This document shows, in pieces, positions 51,218 through 62,110 of a stretch of 64,000 nt of DNA. The translations under genes and the position numbers were made by a program. The notes beneath the pieces were generated by a model. The model saw only the letters and a list, made by a program, of their open reading frames with translations. It was not told where the DNA came from and did not search any database. Numbering within the stretch: position 1 is the stretch's first letter; every line of letters starts with the position of its first letter. This DNA comes from Coenobita brevimanus (taxonomy: Eukaryota; Arthropoda; Malacostraca; Decapoda; Coenobitidae): NCBI GenBank assembly GCA_032717465.1, contig CM064713.1, forward strand, positions 6,061,001-6,125,000, given 5' to 3'.

Positions 51218-53029
51218 CAGTAATCCCTCCACTATCCGATGTAACAGAGCCAAAGGGATGTCCGGAAAGTGGTCCTGTCCGGATAGTGGGCACCAGCCTC
51301 CTGGACTTGTACTTATGGACCCTAACTCAGAAAACACCTATATAACTCCCACTGGACATGCATAGCATCTATTTAAGACCCAAATCACACCAATAAGGGA
51401 CATAAAAGACTGAAATAAATGCAAAAGAACCACAAAATGAGGTTTTAGAGGTGAGTTTATACAATATTAAACATTCTGGATACTTATAAGTCCCTGGCTC
51501 CTGGACTGGTACTTATGGACCCTAACCCAGCCTGATTTTGAAAGCCACCTAAATAACTCCCTACCAGACATCTAGTCTATCTATCTACTGCCAGACGCCA
51601 TAATCCCGTAAGGGGTGGCCATTTGACTTTGAGTTAGTTGTTTTACGAGGAGGGACACTAACCCTCCACCAACCCACTTGCTGACACGTAGGGAGCACGT
51701 ATGGTTTGGTTATATGGTTACCACCCAGCGTTGTAAATGGTTTCTTGGCTTACAGGAAACCATTAGGCTTGTCACTCAATGTAAAGCCACCTGTAAAGGA
51801 AAGAAAAGCAATAAGAAGTGACAGGAAAGATGGGAGAAATAGGAAGAGAGGAGGACAGGCACAGAAAAAGAATGATACAGGCTATGGAAGAAGTAGGCAG
51901 CACTACATCAAGTGAGTGGATGATGGTCGCCACCACCTACCACAACCTACCAGACATGCATGGCACATATTTAAACCTGTTTAAGACCCTGTTCACACCA
52001 ATAATGGACATAAAGCTTGAAATAAATGAAAAGGAACCAATGAATGAGGAATTAGAAGTGACTGTACCTCATCCAGGGTAATTAGAGCACGTTTGTGGCC
52101 GCCTTTTGTAAGGTTTTGGCAGTGGTGAAAATGCTCTTGAAGCACGTACAGTAATCCAGTGTTGTGCTGCACTTACAGTAATTCTTTGCACTGTGATTTA
52201 TAACTGTTTAACACTGCACATTGTTAATTGCACCATGCCAGTTCCAACTGCCATTTGCACTCCACAGATAATCCTTTGCACTCTAAATTCTAATTTCTTA
52301 ACACTGCACAACATTGTAAATTCCCGTGTGGTCTAGTGGTGAGGTATTGCAGTTTATTCACTGTTTATTCACAAAAAAATGAGCACGTGTGGTTCCCATT
52401 TTGATATGCTATCACTCGTGATCGAAGTTAGGCAATAACTGTAAACTGTTTGGGTGTTGGTGAGGGGGAAACAGAGTTGCCAGATCGCAATGGCCACATT
52501 ACCAAACTCCTCAATTTTCATTACCAAATTCGTAATGCTAGCATTTATTCTTCACTAATAATATATACAAGTGGAAATACATGTTATCACTTTTTGTATA
52601 ATTAACAGCCTGTTGGTTATTTTCACGCTATGTACGTTAGCAGATTAATCAGAGAGAGCAAACAATCCACCATCTCCATCCTGTGTATCCTCATACATGT
52701 GAAAAATCCGTTTGGTAATGCATTACTCTGATTCATTACCAAATGAATTTTTCATGACCAAATTGGCCCACATTTGGTAATGAAAAATACCAAATGGTAA
52801 CCTTGACAGGGGAGGGGGGGAGGGGGGAGGAAGAAAGGGGTGAGGGTCTGTGGTGTAACAGCTGTTCGGTGCCGCTCGGCAATTTCAAATTACGGGTGGG
52901 AAAAAATTTGGATTTTGGGGGGAATTTTTCTTTTTTTGGCCATTTTTGGGTTCCGAAGATCCAGGCACACAATGTCCGGTAAGTGGGGATGTCCGGAAAG
53001 TGGGTGTCCGGATAGTAAGGGGATTACTG
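51218..53029 (+). mobile_element. Tigger/pogo-like element T3, holding a SINE
   Basis: Starts CAGTAATCCCTCCACTATCC after TA (51216-51217) and ends GGGGATTACTG before TA (53030-53031). RTE-C1 at 3220 shows the uninterrupted LINE sequence. The interior is colinear with T2 minus its two TTAA inserts, and includes a near-terminal GTCCGGATAGT/ GTCCGGAAAGTGG motif at both ends. A SINE sits at 51572-51946. No transposase. Confidence 0.9.
51572..51946 (-). mobile_element. RTE-tailed SINE, complete, with 11-bp target-site duplication
   Basis: Perfect direct repeats CTACCAGACAT (51561-51571 and 51947-51957) flank it. T2 shows the empty site (CACCGGACATGCATAG). On the minus strand: a head of unknown origin, a body with TGGTTTCCTGTAAGCC...AAACCA hairpin, a shared block GTTGGTGGAGGGTTAGTG, and the RTE-A terminus GGCGTCTGGCAGTAGATAGA. 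The last 120 bases match the 5S-headed SINE at 38360-38478; the head matches 8981-9160. Confidence 0.93.
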
Positions 53030-53758
53030 TAATTTCATGACGCTGTCGAACAATGAATATGGCATCAGTGGTCCCTCTACCTGGCATAAACGCAAACTGC
53101 ATCTCATCAATATTCACTCTTTCTCTAATCATACCCTCTAAATCTCTCCATTACCTTCATTATCTGATCTAAAATCTTTATACCTCTATAATTTCCGCTT
53201 TCCAGAGCATCACCCTTCCCTTTAAACACATTTACAATTACACTCTTCAGCCAATCATCTGGGACAACAAACTCATAATTATATTTTTCAGGTCAGTGAC
53301 TAACCTCAACCCTGTATCTCTTGCGGCCTTCAACATTTCGGCAGTCAACTCAGACACACCTGCTGCCTTCCCCACCTTCATCCTGCCTATTGCCTCACTC
53401 ACAGTAGCAGCATCAATCAAAGGCCATGGGCCAAACACTGGATCTGCTGGCTCCAAACCTTCCTTGTCCCAGTCAAACTCCTTGTTCAACAACCAGATAT
53501 AATGCTCTCTTCATGCATCTTTAACATCCTCGCTGTTCACCACTACCCTTCCTTCATCATTCTTCACACACTGCTCACCTATAATATCCCGATTAGCCCT
53601 CTTCATCTGATTTGCCACCTTAAGTATCATATTTTTCCTTTCTCCATGATTTAGGTTATCAAGTAAAAGTCCCTGTGACTCAGACTTCGCCCTGTATACC
53701 TCTCTTCTAGCTCTATGCTTGGCAGCCAAGTATTTCTCCTTGCTACTACCCTTCATCC

Positions 53759-54048
53759 ACGGTTTTAAATATCCACGGGTGGATATAACATACACGGTTT
53801 TAAGTATCCACAGGTGGATACTGTGCTGGGGTCAGATTCACTATAGCATTTTATCTTGTTTTTAACTTTTTTAGTATTTTTACATCAAATAAAGTGGTTG
53901 TAAATAGGCACATAGGGTTTTTCTTTACTTATATAAGGAAAAAGGGGGGTCCAGGGGTGTTTTTAAGGGGGGCAACAGATATCCACGGATTTCTAACATT
54001 CACGGGTGTCTCTGTTACCTAACCCCCGCGGATATTAAGGGAGCACTG
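53759..54048 (-). mobile_element. One end of another TIR transposon
   Basis: The right edge reads GCGGATATTAAGGGAGCACTG followed by TA, so its outer terminus is CAGTGCTCCCTTAATATCC, the Tigger shape. ATCCACGGGTGGATA-like repeats lie at the left (53768, 53802). The left terminus is missing where it meets RTE-C2. Confidence 0.5.
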
Positions 54049-54051
54049 TAT

Positions 54052-55305
54052 ATGTCACTTTCAATCTTTTTCATTGTTTTTTTAAATTCCAGCTTCTCTC
54101 CCTCTCTCTGTCAGTACCACTTCCTCAATTTCTGATTCATAACTCTTCAATAGAACACTGTCTTCTCTTCCTCCGTTCTCTGTTCGTTTTTTCCTTTGCT
54201 TCCTTCACTAGCTCCTTTATTTTAGCTTTCTTCATCATTTGCATCTCTCCTTATCAAAACATTCTTGAACCCCTCTTTGTCCGATAGTGTCCATGTCCTG
54301 TTGATGATTTCATTTACCACTACCTGAGACTTAAACTTTACTTTTGGTGGCCTTGCCCCTCCTTCCTCATACTTTCCTAGCCTAAACACTTCTTCAATCT
54401 CTTCTTGAGCTTTGTTGTTACCCTCCATAACTACTGTTACTCTCTTTAGCCCTTCTCAGTTCTTCTCTTTCCCTTTCTGATCTTACTGTCATATGCTTCT
54501 CTTTTACTCCTGAAATTATCACACATTTTTTCTTGTCTGCTACATCCCTGACTAGAGATTCTCTACTTCTATGTACCCTAACCACTTCCTTCTCCATCTT
54601 TTCCTGGTTTTCCTTGTTTGTTGTTCTTTAATCTCTTTCAAATTTGTATTTCCTTCCTCTTGAATTTTCTTCATCCCCTTGTGTTGCTTCTTTATATCCT
54701 TAATGTGTTCATCTTGCATCCTTGATTTTTATTCATGCTCATCTAATTTACTTTTCATCCTGTCCCTGTCTTCTTCCAACCTCTTATTTTCCCTCTTGAG
54801 CTGTTTTATTTCATTTGAGGCAGATTTGTTAATCACTTTTAATTCTGTAACTTGTCTTTCTTGCTCTGCAATACCTTAATCTCTTCTCCTGTTCTAAGGT
54901 CTGTTCCTGCAACTCTCTAATTATTGACTATATCTTTTTTAATTCCTGGACAGTCCCTTCAGCCATTTTCTCCACTCCTGCTACTTTTGTTTGGTTCAGT
55001 TTAGTACTTCCTTTATCCTGATCTTAATCGGAGAAGCCCGCAAATTCACCGCCACCAGCTATAAACAATGAACTATCCCTTTCCGCCATGATGCAACCTT
55101 ACGAAAACTTTAAACTTCCACTGTGTCTTGTACTCTTATTTGACCAAAACCCACAGTTTTTTCACTAATATCAGACAAGACCACCACTCAAGTATTCATT
55201 CACATTCAGTACAGTAATCACAATAGGCTGGTCCCCTTTTTGCCGCTGATTGAGCTATTATTTCCTCCATGATCCACAAAGTGTTCCGTTTCTCTCAGCG
55301 ACGTG
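54052..55305 (-). pseudogene. CR1-like LINE family A, copy A5 (5' part, ORF1-like)
   Basis: On the minus strand it begins near 55305 (CGTCGCTGAGAGAAACGG) and shows the same leader and ORF1-like order as A2. EEIEEVFRLGKYEEGGARPP and TWTLSDKEGFKNVLIRRDAN are in one frame (54428-54222). The upstream coiled-coil region is in many short frames. It stops at 54052, before the endonuclease. It gives the second view of the family A 5' end. Confidence 0.82.
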
Positions 55306-55314
55306 TGTGCGTTC

Positions 55315-57045
55315 TTACTTTACCTAATTGTTCTTACCTAATTGTATCTTCGCAAGAATGAGTTCAGCTTGTACTGTCCCGTGTATTAAACCATTTTTAT
55401 CATACATATCTTTAAATTTATGAATAGTTTAGACACACTATTTCATTCAGTAATGCATTCCACTGATCAATTGCCCTATTTGGGAAACAGAATTTCCTTA
55501 CATCTTTGTTGCCTCTCTTTTTATGTAGTTTTTTTGCAGCATCCTCTTCCTGATGCTTCCCCATAGGTTATACAGTATATTCATATATGTCTATTTTCTC
55601 TTTCCACCGAGATGCATTTATATAGAATAATCATGTCTCCTCTTTTCCTTCTCTATTGTACTGTTGGTAGATTCAGTTTCTCTATTCTTTCTTCATAGCT
55701 TAGATCCCTTAAGCTTGGTACACATCTTATAGCTGCCCTTTGCACTTTTTGAATCTTAACAATGTGTTTTCTGAGATAAGGATTCCAGACTACTGATGCA
55801 TACTCCTGGGTTGGACTAAAGAATGATGTTGTTATTAGCTTTCTCAGCATGTCTTCATTTATACATGTGAATGCTATTCTCATATTCCAAGCAGTGTATA
55901 CATGTTACATACCCCCTCACTGATGTGATCAGCCAGTGATTGTCTGTTACTGATAATCACTCCTAGATCATTCTCCCTTTCTGATATGGGTAAGGTTGAA
56001 CTTACTAACCTATAATCCCAATCTCGTCTGTTTTCACTTTTACCAAACTTAATTACATGACACTTGTCCACATTAAATTCCATTTACCATTTATTGCGCC
56101 ATGCATGAAGTTTATTTAATTCTTCTTCTAACTCTCTGCATGAATCTGTGTGAGTAATTTTGCTTTGTATTTTTGCATCAACAACAAACATATTTACATA
56201 GCTTCCATTTCCAAAGTTACTGTCTAAGTCATTTATATATATCAAAAACTTAACTGGTGCCAGAACTGAGCCCTATGGAACTCCGCTAGTCACTTCCCTC
56301 CATTGAGAGTAATTTCCCCTTAGTCCTGTTCTCATTTCCCTTTTTCTAAGAAAAACATTCATCCAACAGTACAGGTTGCCTTGGATTCCTCCTTGATGGT
56401 ACAGTTTCCTTAAAAGTCTTTGGTGTGGTATCTAAACAGATACTGTCCACCCATCTTTCTCTTTTCTGTAATGTTTCTGCAACTCTAGCATAGTATCTTA
56501 ATATATTAGAAACACATGATTTTCCCTTTCTAAAACCAAACTGCCTTTCTGCTATCATACTGTGTTCTTCTAGATGGTTTACCCAAACTTTTCTTATCAG
56601 CTATTCTAGCATCTTACCTACAATACTGGTCTGTGATACTGGTTGGTAACTGAATGCATTCTGTCTATTCCCTTTCTTGAATAGGTGAACAATGTTTGCT
56701 TTCTTCCAACCATCAGGTAGTTTACCTTGACTTAAGAATTTCTTGAATATTAAATATATTGGTCTACTTACCTCCTCTGGCCCTTTATGTAACACCCAAC
56801 CTGAAATTTCGTCAGGACCGTATGCTTTTCCTTTGTCTAATTCCTTAACTCTTCCTGTACTTCTTTTTCTGATATTTTTATATCTGGTAATGCGTGCAGG
56901 CATGCACATTCCATATCATCTCTCTCAAAACCATTTTCTTCTGGAAAAACTGATTGGAAATATTTTTTTAGTGCTTCACAAATATCTTTCTCTTGTGTAT
57001 AGATGATCCCCTCACCCGTAATTGACTGTATTTTATTTTTAACCC
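55315..57045 (-). pseudogene. CR1-like LINE family B, copy B2, 5'-truncated
   Basis: RT blocks: VKELDKGKAYGPDEISGWVL, GKLPDGWKKANIVHLFKKGN (56909-56601), AERQFGFRKGKSCVSNILRY (56558-56346), motif C region near 56200, MEFNVDKCHVIKFGKSENRR and ENDLGVIISNRQSLADHI (56083-55880), MRIAFTCINEDMLRKLITTS and EYASVVWNPYLRKHIVKIQK (55883-55653). The 3' end ACAATTAGGTAAGAACAATT has a 12-base tandem repeat. The 5' edge lies just before GEGIIYTQEKDI. Many stops. Confidence 0.88.
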
Positions 57046-57162
57046 TTTTGTTACCGCATTACCCCCCTCGCTCAGCTACCCCCGTCCCCCTGCCAAACCG
57101 AATTTCTCCCATGTGTTGCTCTTTCGTGGGGAAACATTTATTTTATCATTACATCGTTTCTA

Positions 57163-58806
57163 TGCAGCCTTCATGGATTTGGAGAAAGCATATGACATGG
57201 TGGATAGACAAGGACTGTGGAAAGTATTATGAATATATGGAACAGATGGGAAGTTGCTGATTGCTGTGAAAAGTATGTATGATGGTGCTAAGGCTGCAGT
57301 GTGTGTGTATGGTGAACTGAGTGAATTTTTCTCTTTGAAGGTTGGGTTGAAACAGGGATGTGTCATGTCTCCATGGTTGTTCAATCTGTACATGGATGGG
57401 GTAATAAAAGATGTACAAGGCAGGAATGCAGGTATAATTATTTCCTTGTACAAAGGAAAAGGGGAAAAGGAAGTGTGTGGTAATCACAGGGGCATTTGTC
57501 TTCTTAGTGTAATAGGAAAACTGTATGGCAGGATACTTACTGACAGAGTTAGAGAAAGAACACAGAAATTAGTTGGAGAAGAAGAGGGAGGCTTTAGGAA
57601 GGGAAGAGGTTGTGTAGATCAGATATTCATTCTTAGATCTTTAGTAGAAAAGTTTCTAGAGAAGGGAAAGAAGTTGTATGCAGCTTTCATGGATTTGGAG
57701 AAAGCATATGACAGGGTGGATAGACAAGGATTGTGGAAAGTGTTAAGAATATATGGAGTAGATGGGAAGTTGCTGAATGCTGTGAAGAGTATGTACGATG
57801 GTGCGAAGGCTGCAGTGCGTGTGGACGGTGAACTAAATGAATTTTTCTCTTTGAAAGTTGGGTTGAAACAGGGATGTGTCATGTCTCCATGGTTGTTCAA
57901 TCTGTACATGGATGGGGTAATAAAAGAGGTACAAGGTAGGGTAGTGGATGCTGGAGTGGCCCTGGTGAGAGAGGGTAGTGTTTGGAAACTCCCTGTACTG
58001 TTGTTTGCAGATGATACTGTGTTGTTGAGTGAAGACGAAGGGGAGCTGCAAGGCTTGGTCGATGAGTTTGGGAGAGTGTGTAAGAAACGGAATCTGAAGG
58101 TGAATGTAGGGAAGAGTAAAGTGATGGTCTTTGAGAGAGGTGAAGTCAGTGAATGTACAGTGAGGTTGGATGATGAGGAATTGGAAAATGTGAGTACATT
58201 TAAGTACTTGGGTAGTGTGATGAGCAAGGATGGAGGTTTGGAGGGTGAATGCTTGAAAGGGTACAGCAGGGAAGAAAGATTGCTGGTTCTTTGAAAGCAG
58301 TGATAAGAAATAGGGAAGTGAGTATGGAAGTGAAAAAGTTACTACATGACAGTATTGTGATACCAACTCTAACGTATGGAAGTGAAGCTTGGACATTGTT
58401 GGAAGGACATAAGTCAAGAGTGAGAGCAGTGGAAATGAGTTTATTTAAGAGGAGCCTGTGGAGTCACATGGAGAGACAGGCTGACGAATGAGGATATAAA
58501 GGAGCGTTGTGGTGTGGATGTGGATGTGATAGGAAGAGTTATGAGGAACACACTGAGGTGGTTTGGCCATGTGGAGAGGATGGAGGGTGAAAGACTGACG
58601 AAGAGAGTGTATGTGAGTGAGGTGGAGAGGGGAAGAGGGAGGGGGAGGCCGAGGATGAGATGGAGGGATGGGGTGGAGAGGTATATGAGAGAGGGGGGTG
58701 TGAGTTGGGAGCAGGGCAGTGAAATGGCGGGGAACAGGGCGACTTGGAGGCAATTTGTTTGTGGCCACCCCAAACGGGATTGAGGCGTCTGGCAATAGAT
58801 AGATAG
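57163..58806 (+). mobile_element. RTE-A LINE copy R5, chimeric
   Basis: 57163-57424 holds RT motif A and B blocks (AFMDLEKAYDMVDRQGLW to LYMDGVIKDVQGR), then jumps back to an earlier RT position (GIIISLYKGKGEKEVCGNHR) at about 57425 and runs to the normal 3' end. The motif A-B part therefore occurs twice (57163-57424 and 57680-57940) at high identity. It ends GGCGTCTGGCAATAGATAGA at 58806, directly against the BEL/Pao gag region. Confidence 0.9.
57254..58783 (+). pseudogene. Chimeric RTE-A reverse transcriptase
   Basis: A 346-codon frame (57254-58294) reads through the fusion point: VGLKQGCVMSPWLFNLYMDG appears twice, with GEEEGGFRKGRGCVDQIF, FMDLEKAYDRVDRQGLWKVL and LLFADDTVLLSEDEGELQG in the second part. 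A frameshift near 58245 moves the rest to another frame (58249 onward): LTYGSEAWTLLEGHKSRVRA, then after a stop TLRWFGHVERMEGERLTKRV to VCGHPKRD (58514-58783). The catalytic residues are intact, but the amino terminus and endonuclease are missing. Confidence 0.88.
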
Positions 58807-60320
58807 ATGAATGATGTATGTTTGGATCAGCTTAAAGATCACACAAATGCAGAACAGGTGCAGTTTAATGAAGTAGTAAATGCATTTTGTACGCTAATGG
58901 AAGCAGATCCAAGCTTACAAGAAAAATTGTCACAGGAGTTAATGGAAGAAAAAGAAGTGCACACCACTTGTATAAGGAGAATTGACAACAAAATGAATGA
59001 ATTGATGCAGAACACAGAATCAGTAAGTAAAGCTCCCAAGGGTTCACAGTCTGCTAGGTCACAATTAGTAATGCTTTGAAGTGCTCACAGTCTGTTAGGT
59101 CACAAAGAAGTAGAGCTTCTAAGTGCTCAAAGTCTGCTAAGTCACAGCACTCTCATTGCACTAGTAGTCTTATTCCAGCACCACAAAAAGAGAACAGTTA
59201 AATGCTAAACTAGCTAGGCTAAAAATTGAGCAGCAATTTCAAAAAATGGAAATGGAATATCAGAAATTCTTGCATGAAAAGGAAAAGGAATATGAGATTT
59301 CTAAGTAAAGATCTACCTGCTACTCAAGCCGAGCTAAATGCTGTAAATACAGTGGAAGATCTTTTAGATTTGCCTGAGAGTGATGATGAGCTAGATAGTA
59401 AAGAACAGCATCTTCAAAAATTCTTTGAATCACAAGGACTGACAGAAGGTGAGAAAATCAAACCTAGCGTATCACAACCGAAAGTGACTGTCAAAGCTTC
59501 ATCTATTTCTGCCATGAGTGAATTAGAAAGAGATATGTCCACACTAAATCAGACTTTCTTGCAGGTGATTCCAAACCTTAACCCACATGCCAAGAGTTCT
59601 GAACCAGAATCAGAATTAAAACAGTCACAGACATTAGGTAAGCATGATGCACCAAGTCAGTCAGTGGACATAAATATATTAAAAAGTGTGGTAGATATTT
59701 TGTCATCCAAAAGCACAAGCGAGTTGCCTCATCCAGAGCCGGAGATTTTCAAAGAAGATTTATTAGAGTTTCCATCCTGGATAAAGAATTTTGAAATATT
59801 CAAAGAGTCATGAGTCAACAATCCGGCAGAGAAACTTTTCTACCTAGGAAGATACACTGATGGGGAAGCCAAAGAAGCTATTAGAGGACTTTTGTGTATC
59901 CATAATGATGAAGCTTTCAGTAAGGCTATACTGAAAGATCAATTTGGCAATGAGTTCTTAGTGGCAAATGCTTATAGAAGAAAACTGAGTGAGTGGCCAA
60001 AGATCTCAAATAATGATGGTCAAGCACTACAGAAATTGTTTGATTACTTGCAAAACTGTTTGACAATAATGAATTCAATAAAATTCCTAATTGTTTTAAA
60101 TGATCCTCAAGAAAATAGCAAAATCTTTCAGAAGTTATCCCCAACTTTAATTGACAGATGGAATTCTGTAGTCCACACCTGGTTCTCCACATGTGTGGAA
60201 TACCCTCCATTTTATGCCTTTTGTCAATTCATAGCAGATGAGGCAAAGAAAGCATGTCATCCAATCTCATCCTATAGTGCAGTAATGGCAATGAGTCAAA
60301 AGCATAACACGGCTGCTTGA
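58807..60320 (+). pseudogene. BEL/Pao gag-like region
   Basis: The first frame (58807-59079) is helical and acidic with RRIDNKMNELMQN. Diverged serine-rich direct repeats (SQSARSQ-type, 59035-59150) follow. The second frame (59226-59813) has LPATQAELNAVNTVEDLLDL and ends ELPHPEPEIFKEDLLEFPSW, the block typical of Pao gag where FxGDPLxxPxW occurs. A stop at about 59811 precedes KLFYLGRYTDGEAKEAIRGL and LIDRWNSVVHTW (59892-60320), the conserved gag domain of this group. Particle-forming role by family. Confidence 0.8.
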
Positions 60321-60425
60321 AAGGGAAAGAAGGTAAAGCAGAAACAAACAGATTTGGGGTAAAAAGTCTCGTAGCCAACACAACTGGAGTGAAACGAACA
60401 GAAGCACAAAAGGATCAAAAGGGTC

Positions 60426-60953
60426 ATGGGTGACAAGAAACAAAGGACTCAAATGGAAAAGGATGACAATAATCAAAACATCAAAAAGCCACAGTGTACC
60501 TACTGCAAAGAAGAACATGAACTGGACACATGTAAAAGGTTCAATGAGCTTACCAATAAGGAAAAGGTAGCATATGTACAGAAGTCATTTATCTGCAAGG
60601 ATTGTCTAAAGAATGGAAATATCATGAAAAACTGCAAAAGAAGTAAGGTATGTACAGTATGTAAGAGACATCATCCAACATCTCTTCATGAAGCCAGACT
60701 TGAAAGAATCAAAGAGAAGGAAACTGAGAAATCACAACAGTTCAAGACAACTGAGGACAATGCTGTCTCAAATAGAATTAAAATCAACAGGTTGTTTGTA
60801 GGAGATACACACAGCATGACTGTTCCAGTGTGGCTGTACGAAAGCAGTGATGCGTCAAACAGAGTCTTGGTTCATCCTTTATTAGATGATCAGTCTGATG
60901 TTTGCTTTATTAAAGGGACTACTCTCGACAAAGTTAAAGCAACTGGACCATAA
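60426..60953 (+). pseudogene. BEL/Pao zinc knuckles and protease start
   Basis: A 175-codon frame carries CTYCKEEHELDTC (CCHC-type), CKDCLKNGNIMKNC (His replaced by Asn) and CTVCKRHHPTSLHEA, the three-knuckle order usual in Pao gag-pol. It then has LFVGDTHSMTVPVWLYESSD and VHPLLDDQSDVCFIKG, the aspartic-protease active-site region in the DDQS form that I know from other BEL/Pao elements. A stop occurs after KATGP. Confidence 0.85.
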
Positions 60954-61139
60954 GTACATCTGCAGTTACCTACAGTGATGGGAGAAGATACTGTGCTTTG
61001 TACCAAAGTATAAGGGCCTGTGGTAAAGGGAGTTTATGAACAGAAGAAAGTGTTCCTTCCCTATGCATACTCTAGAGAACATATACCAGCCAGATGAGAT
61101 CAGATACCATGACCCATGACTGCGAACAATTGGCCACAT

Positions 61140-62110
61140 TTGAAAGGAATAGCAGACAAACTGATGCCATTATGTCTCTAAAGCAGAAATTGGTCTCATC
61201 ATAGGACTTAGCTGTACGATAGCACTGAAGCCAAAGGAAATTATCCCAGGAAATGAAAATGATCCTTTTGCTAGAAGGACAGAGTCAGGATGGTGTATAA
61301 TAGGAAAGGTCTGTGGTGACAGAAGCACAGAAGATAGCATTGTACAGGTACACAGAACTATGGCCCAAGAAGTCGTCATCAATAATGAAAGGAAAGTTAG
61401 CTTCCTAGTTGTTCCAAATCAAGTAAAGGAGGTTGTCAACCCACAGCAAATCAAGAAAATGTTTGAGCTGGACTTTAACGACAGACAGACAGATGACGTT
61501 CCCATCTCATATCAAGACAAACTTTTCATAACAAAAATGAAAGTGGGAGTATACAAGCCAGAAGAAGAACATTATGAGATGCCTCTTCCTCTCAAGAATG
61601 AAAATGTCAAGTTTGAAAACAACAAAGACTTGGCTGTTCACAGACTTGATAGGCTGAGAAGAAAGTTAAAAAATTATAAGAAATATTATCAAGATTATGT
61701 GAAGTCTGTGCAGACATGATAACACATGGGTAGCAGAAGCAGTTCCAGCCAAGGAGTTTGCAAGAGCAGATGGGATTGTCTGGTACATACCTCAACATGG
61801 GGTGTATCACCCAAAGAAACCAGGCAAGTTTAGATTAGTGTCTGACTGCAGTGCTAGCTACAAGAAACAGTCACTAAATAGTCACTTATTACAAGGACCA
61901 GACCTCACAAACAGTCTCATTGGAGTGTTATGCAGATTTTGCCAAGAAGAGGTAGCATCTGTATGTGATATTTCTGCAATGTATCATCAGGTGCATGTGT
62001 CTCCTGAACACAAGGACTTGCTATGCTTTTTATGGTGGAAAAATGGAGATCTGGACAAAGAAGTGATTGAATATAGAATGACTGTGCACTTGTTTGGAGC
62101 TACTTTGTCA
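61140..62110 (+). pseudogene. BEL/Pao protease end and RT amino part
   Basis: Around 61180-61320 the sequence gives LIIGLSCTIALKPKEIIPGN and TESGWCIIGKV-like blocks, the end of Pao protease. The frame 61360-61719 has VNPQQIKKMFELDFND, with RT following in two frames: a WVAEAVPAKEF-like stretch (61730) and HPKKPGKFRLVSDCSASYKK, ASVCDISAMYHQVHVSPEHK (motif A Asp) and YRMTVHLFGATLSPS (motif B), 61802-62110. At 62110 the frame runs into the inserted LINE. Confidence 0.86.

Larger units (their letters stand above)
50263..53758 (-). mobile_element. RTE-type LINE family C, copy 2 (RTE-C2), 5'-truncated
   Basis: The 3' end at 50263 (TTTCGTTTTCGTTTTC tail, then GGCTCCAACATGCTTGCATG) matches RTE-C1. 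On the minus strand the RT has VFVDLEKAFDRVPREVLTWA, VKVGVHQRSVLSHMLFIMVL, WEMLYADDLVLIAENKREAE (51337-50711), RVNIDEMQFAFMPGRGTTDA (53132 region) and AAGVSELTAEMLKA (53492-53247). The linker HRARREVYRAKSESQGLLLD (53795-53511) is the last recognisable part before homology to C1 ends near 53758. Tigger T3 (51218-53029) is nested in it. Confidence 0.87.

Noticed and set aside
50263..55305. A5 and A6 as two halves of one CR1-A copy split by RTE-C2
   Set aside because: Order and strand fit, but about 2 kb (endonuclease and first RT blocks) is missing between them, so a simple insertion does not explain it; a deletion or two independent copies is needed.
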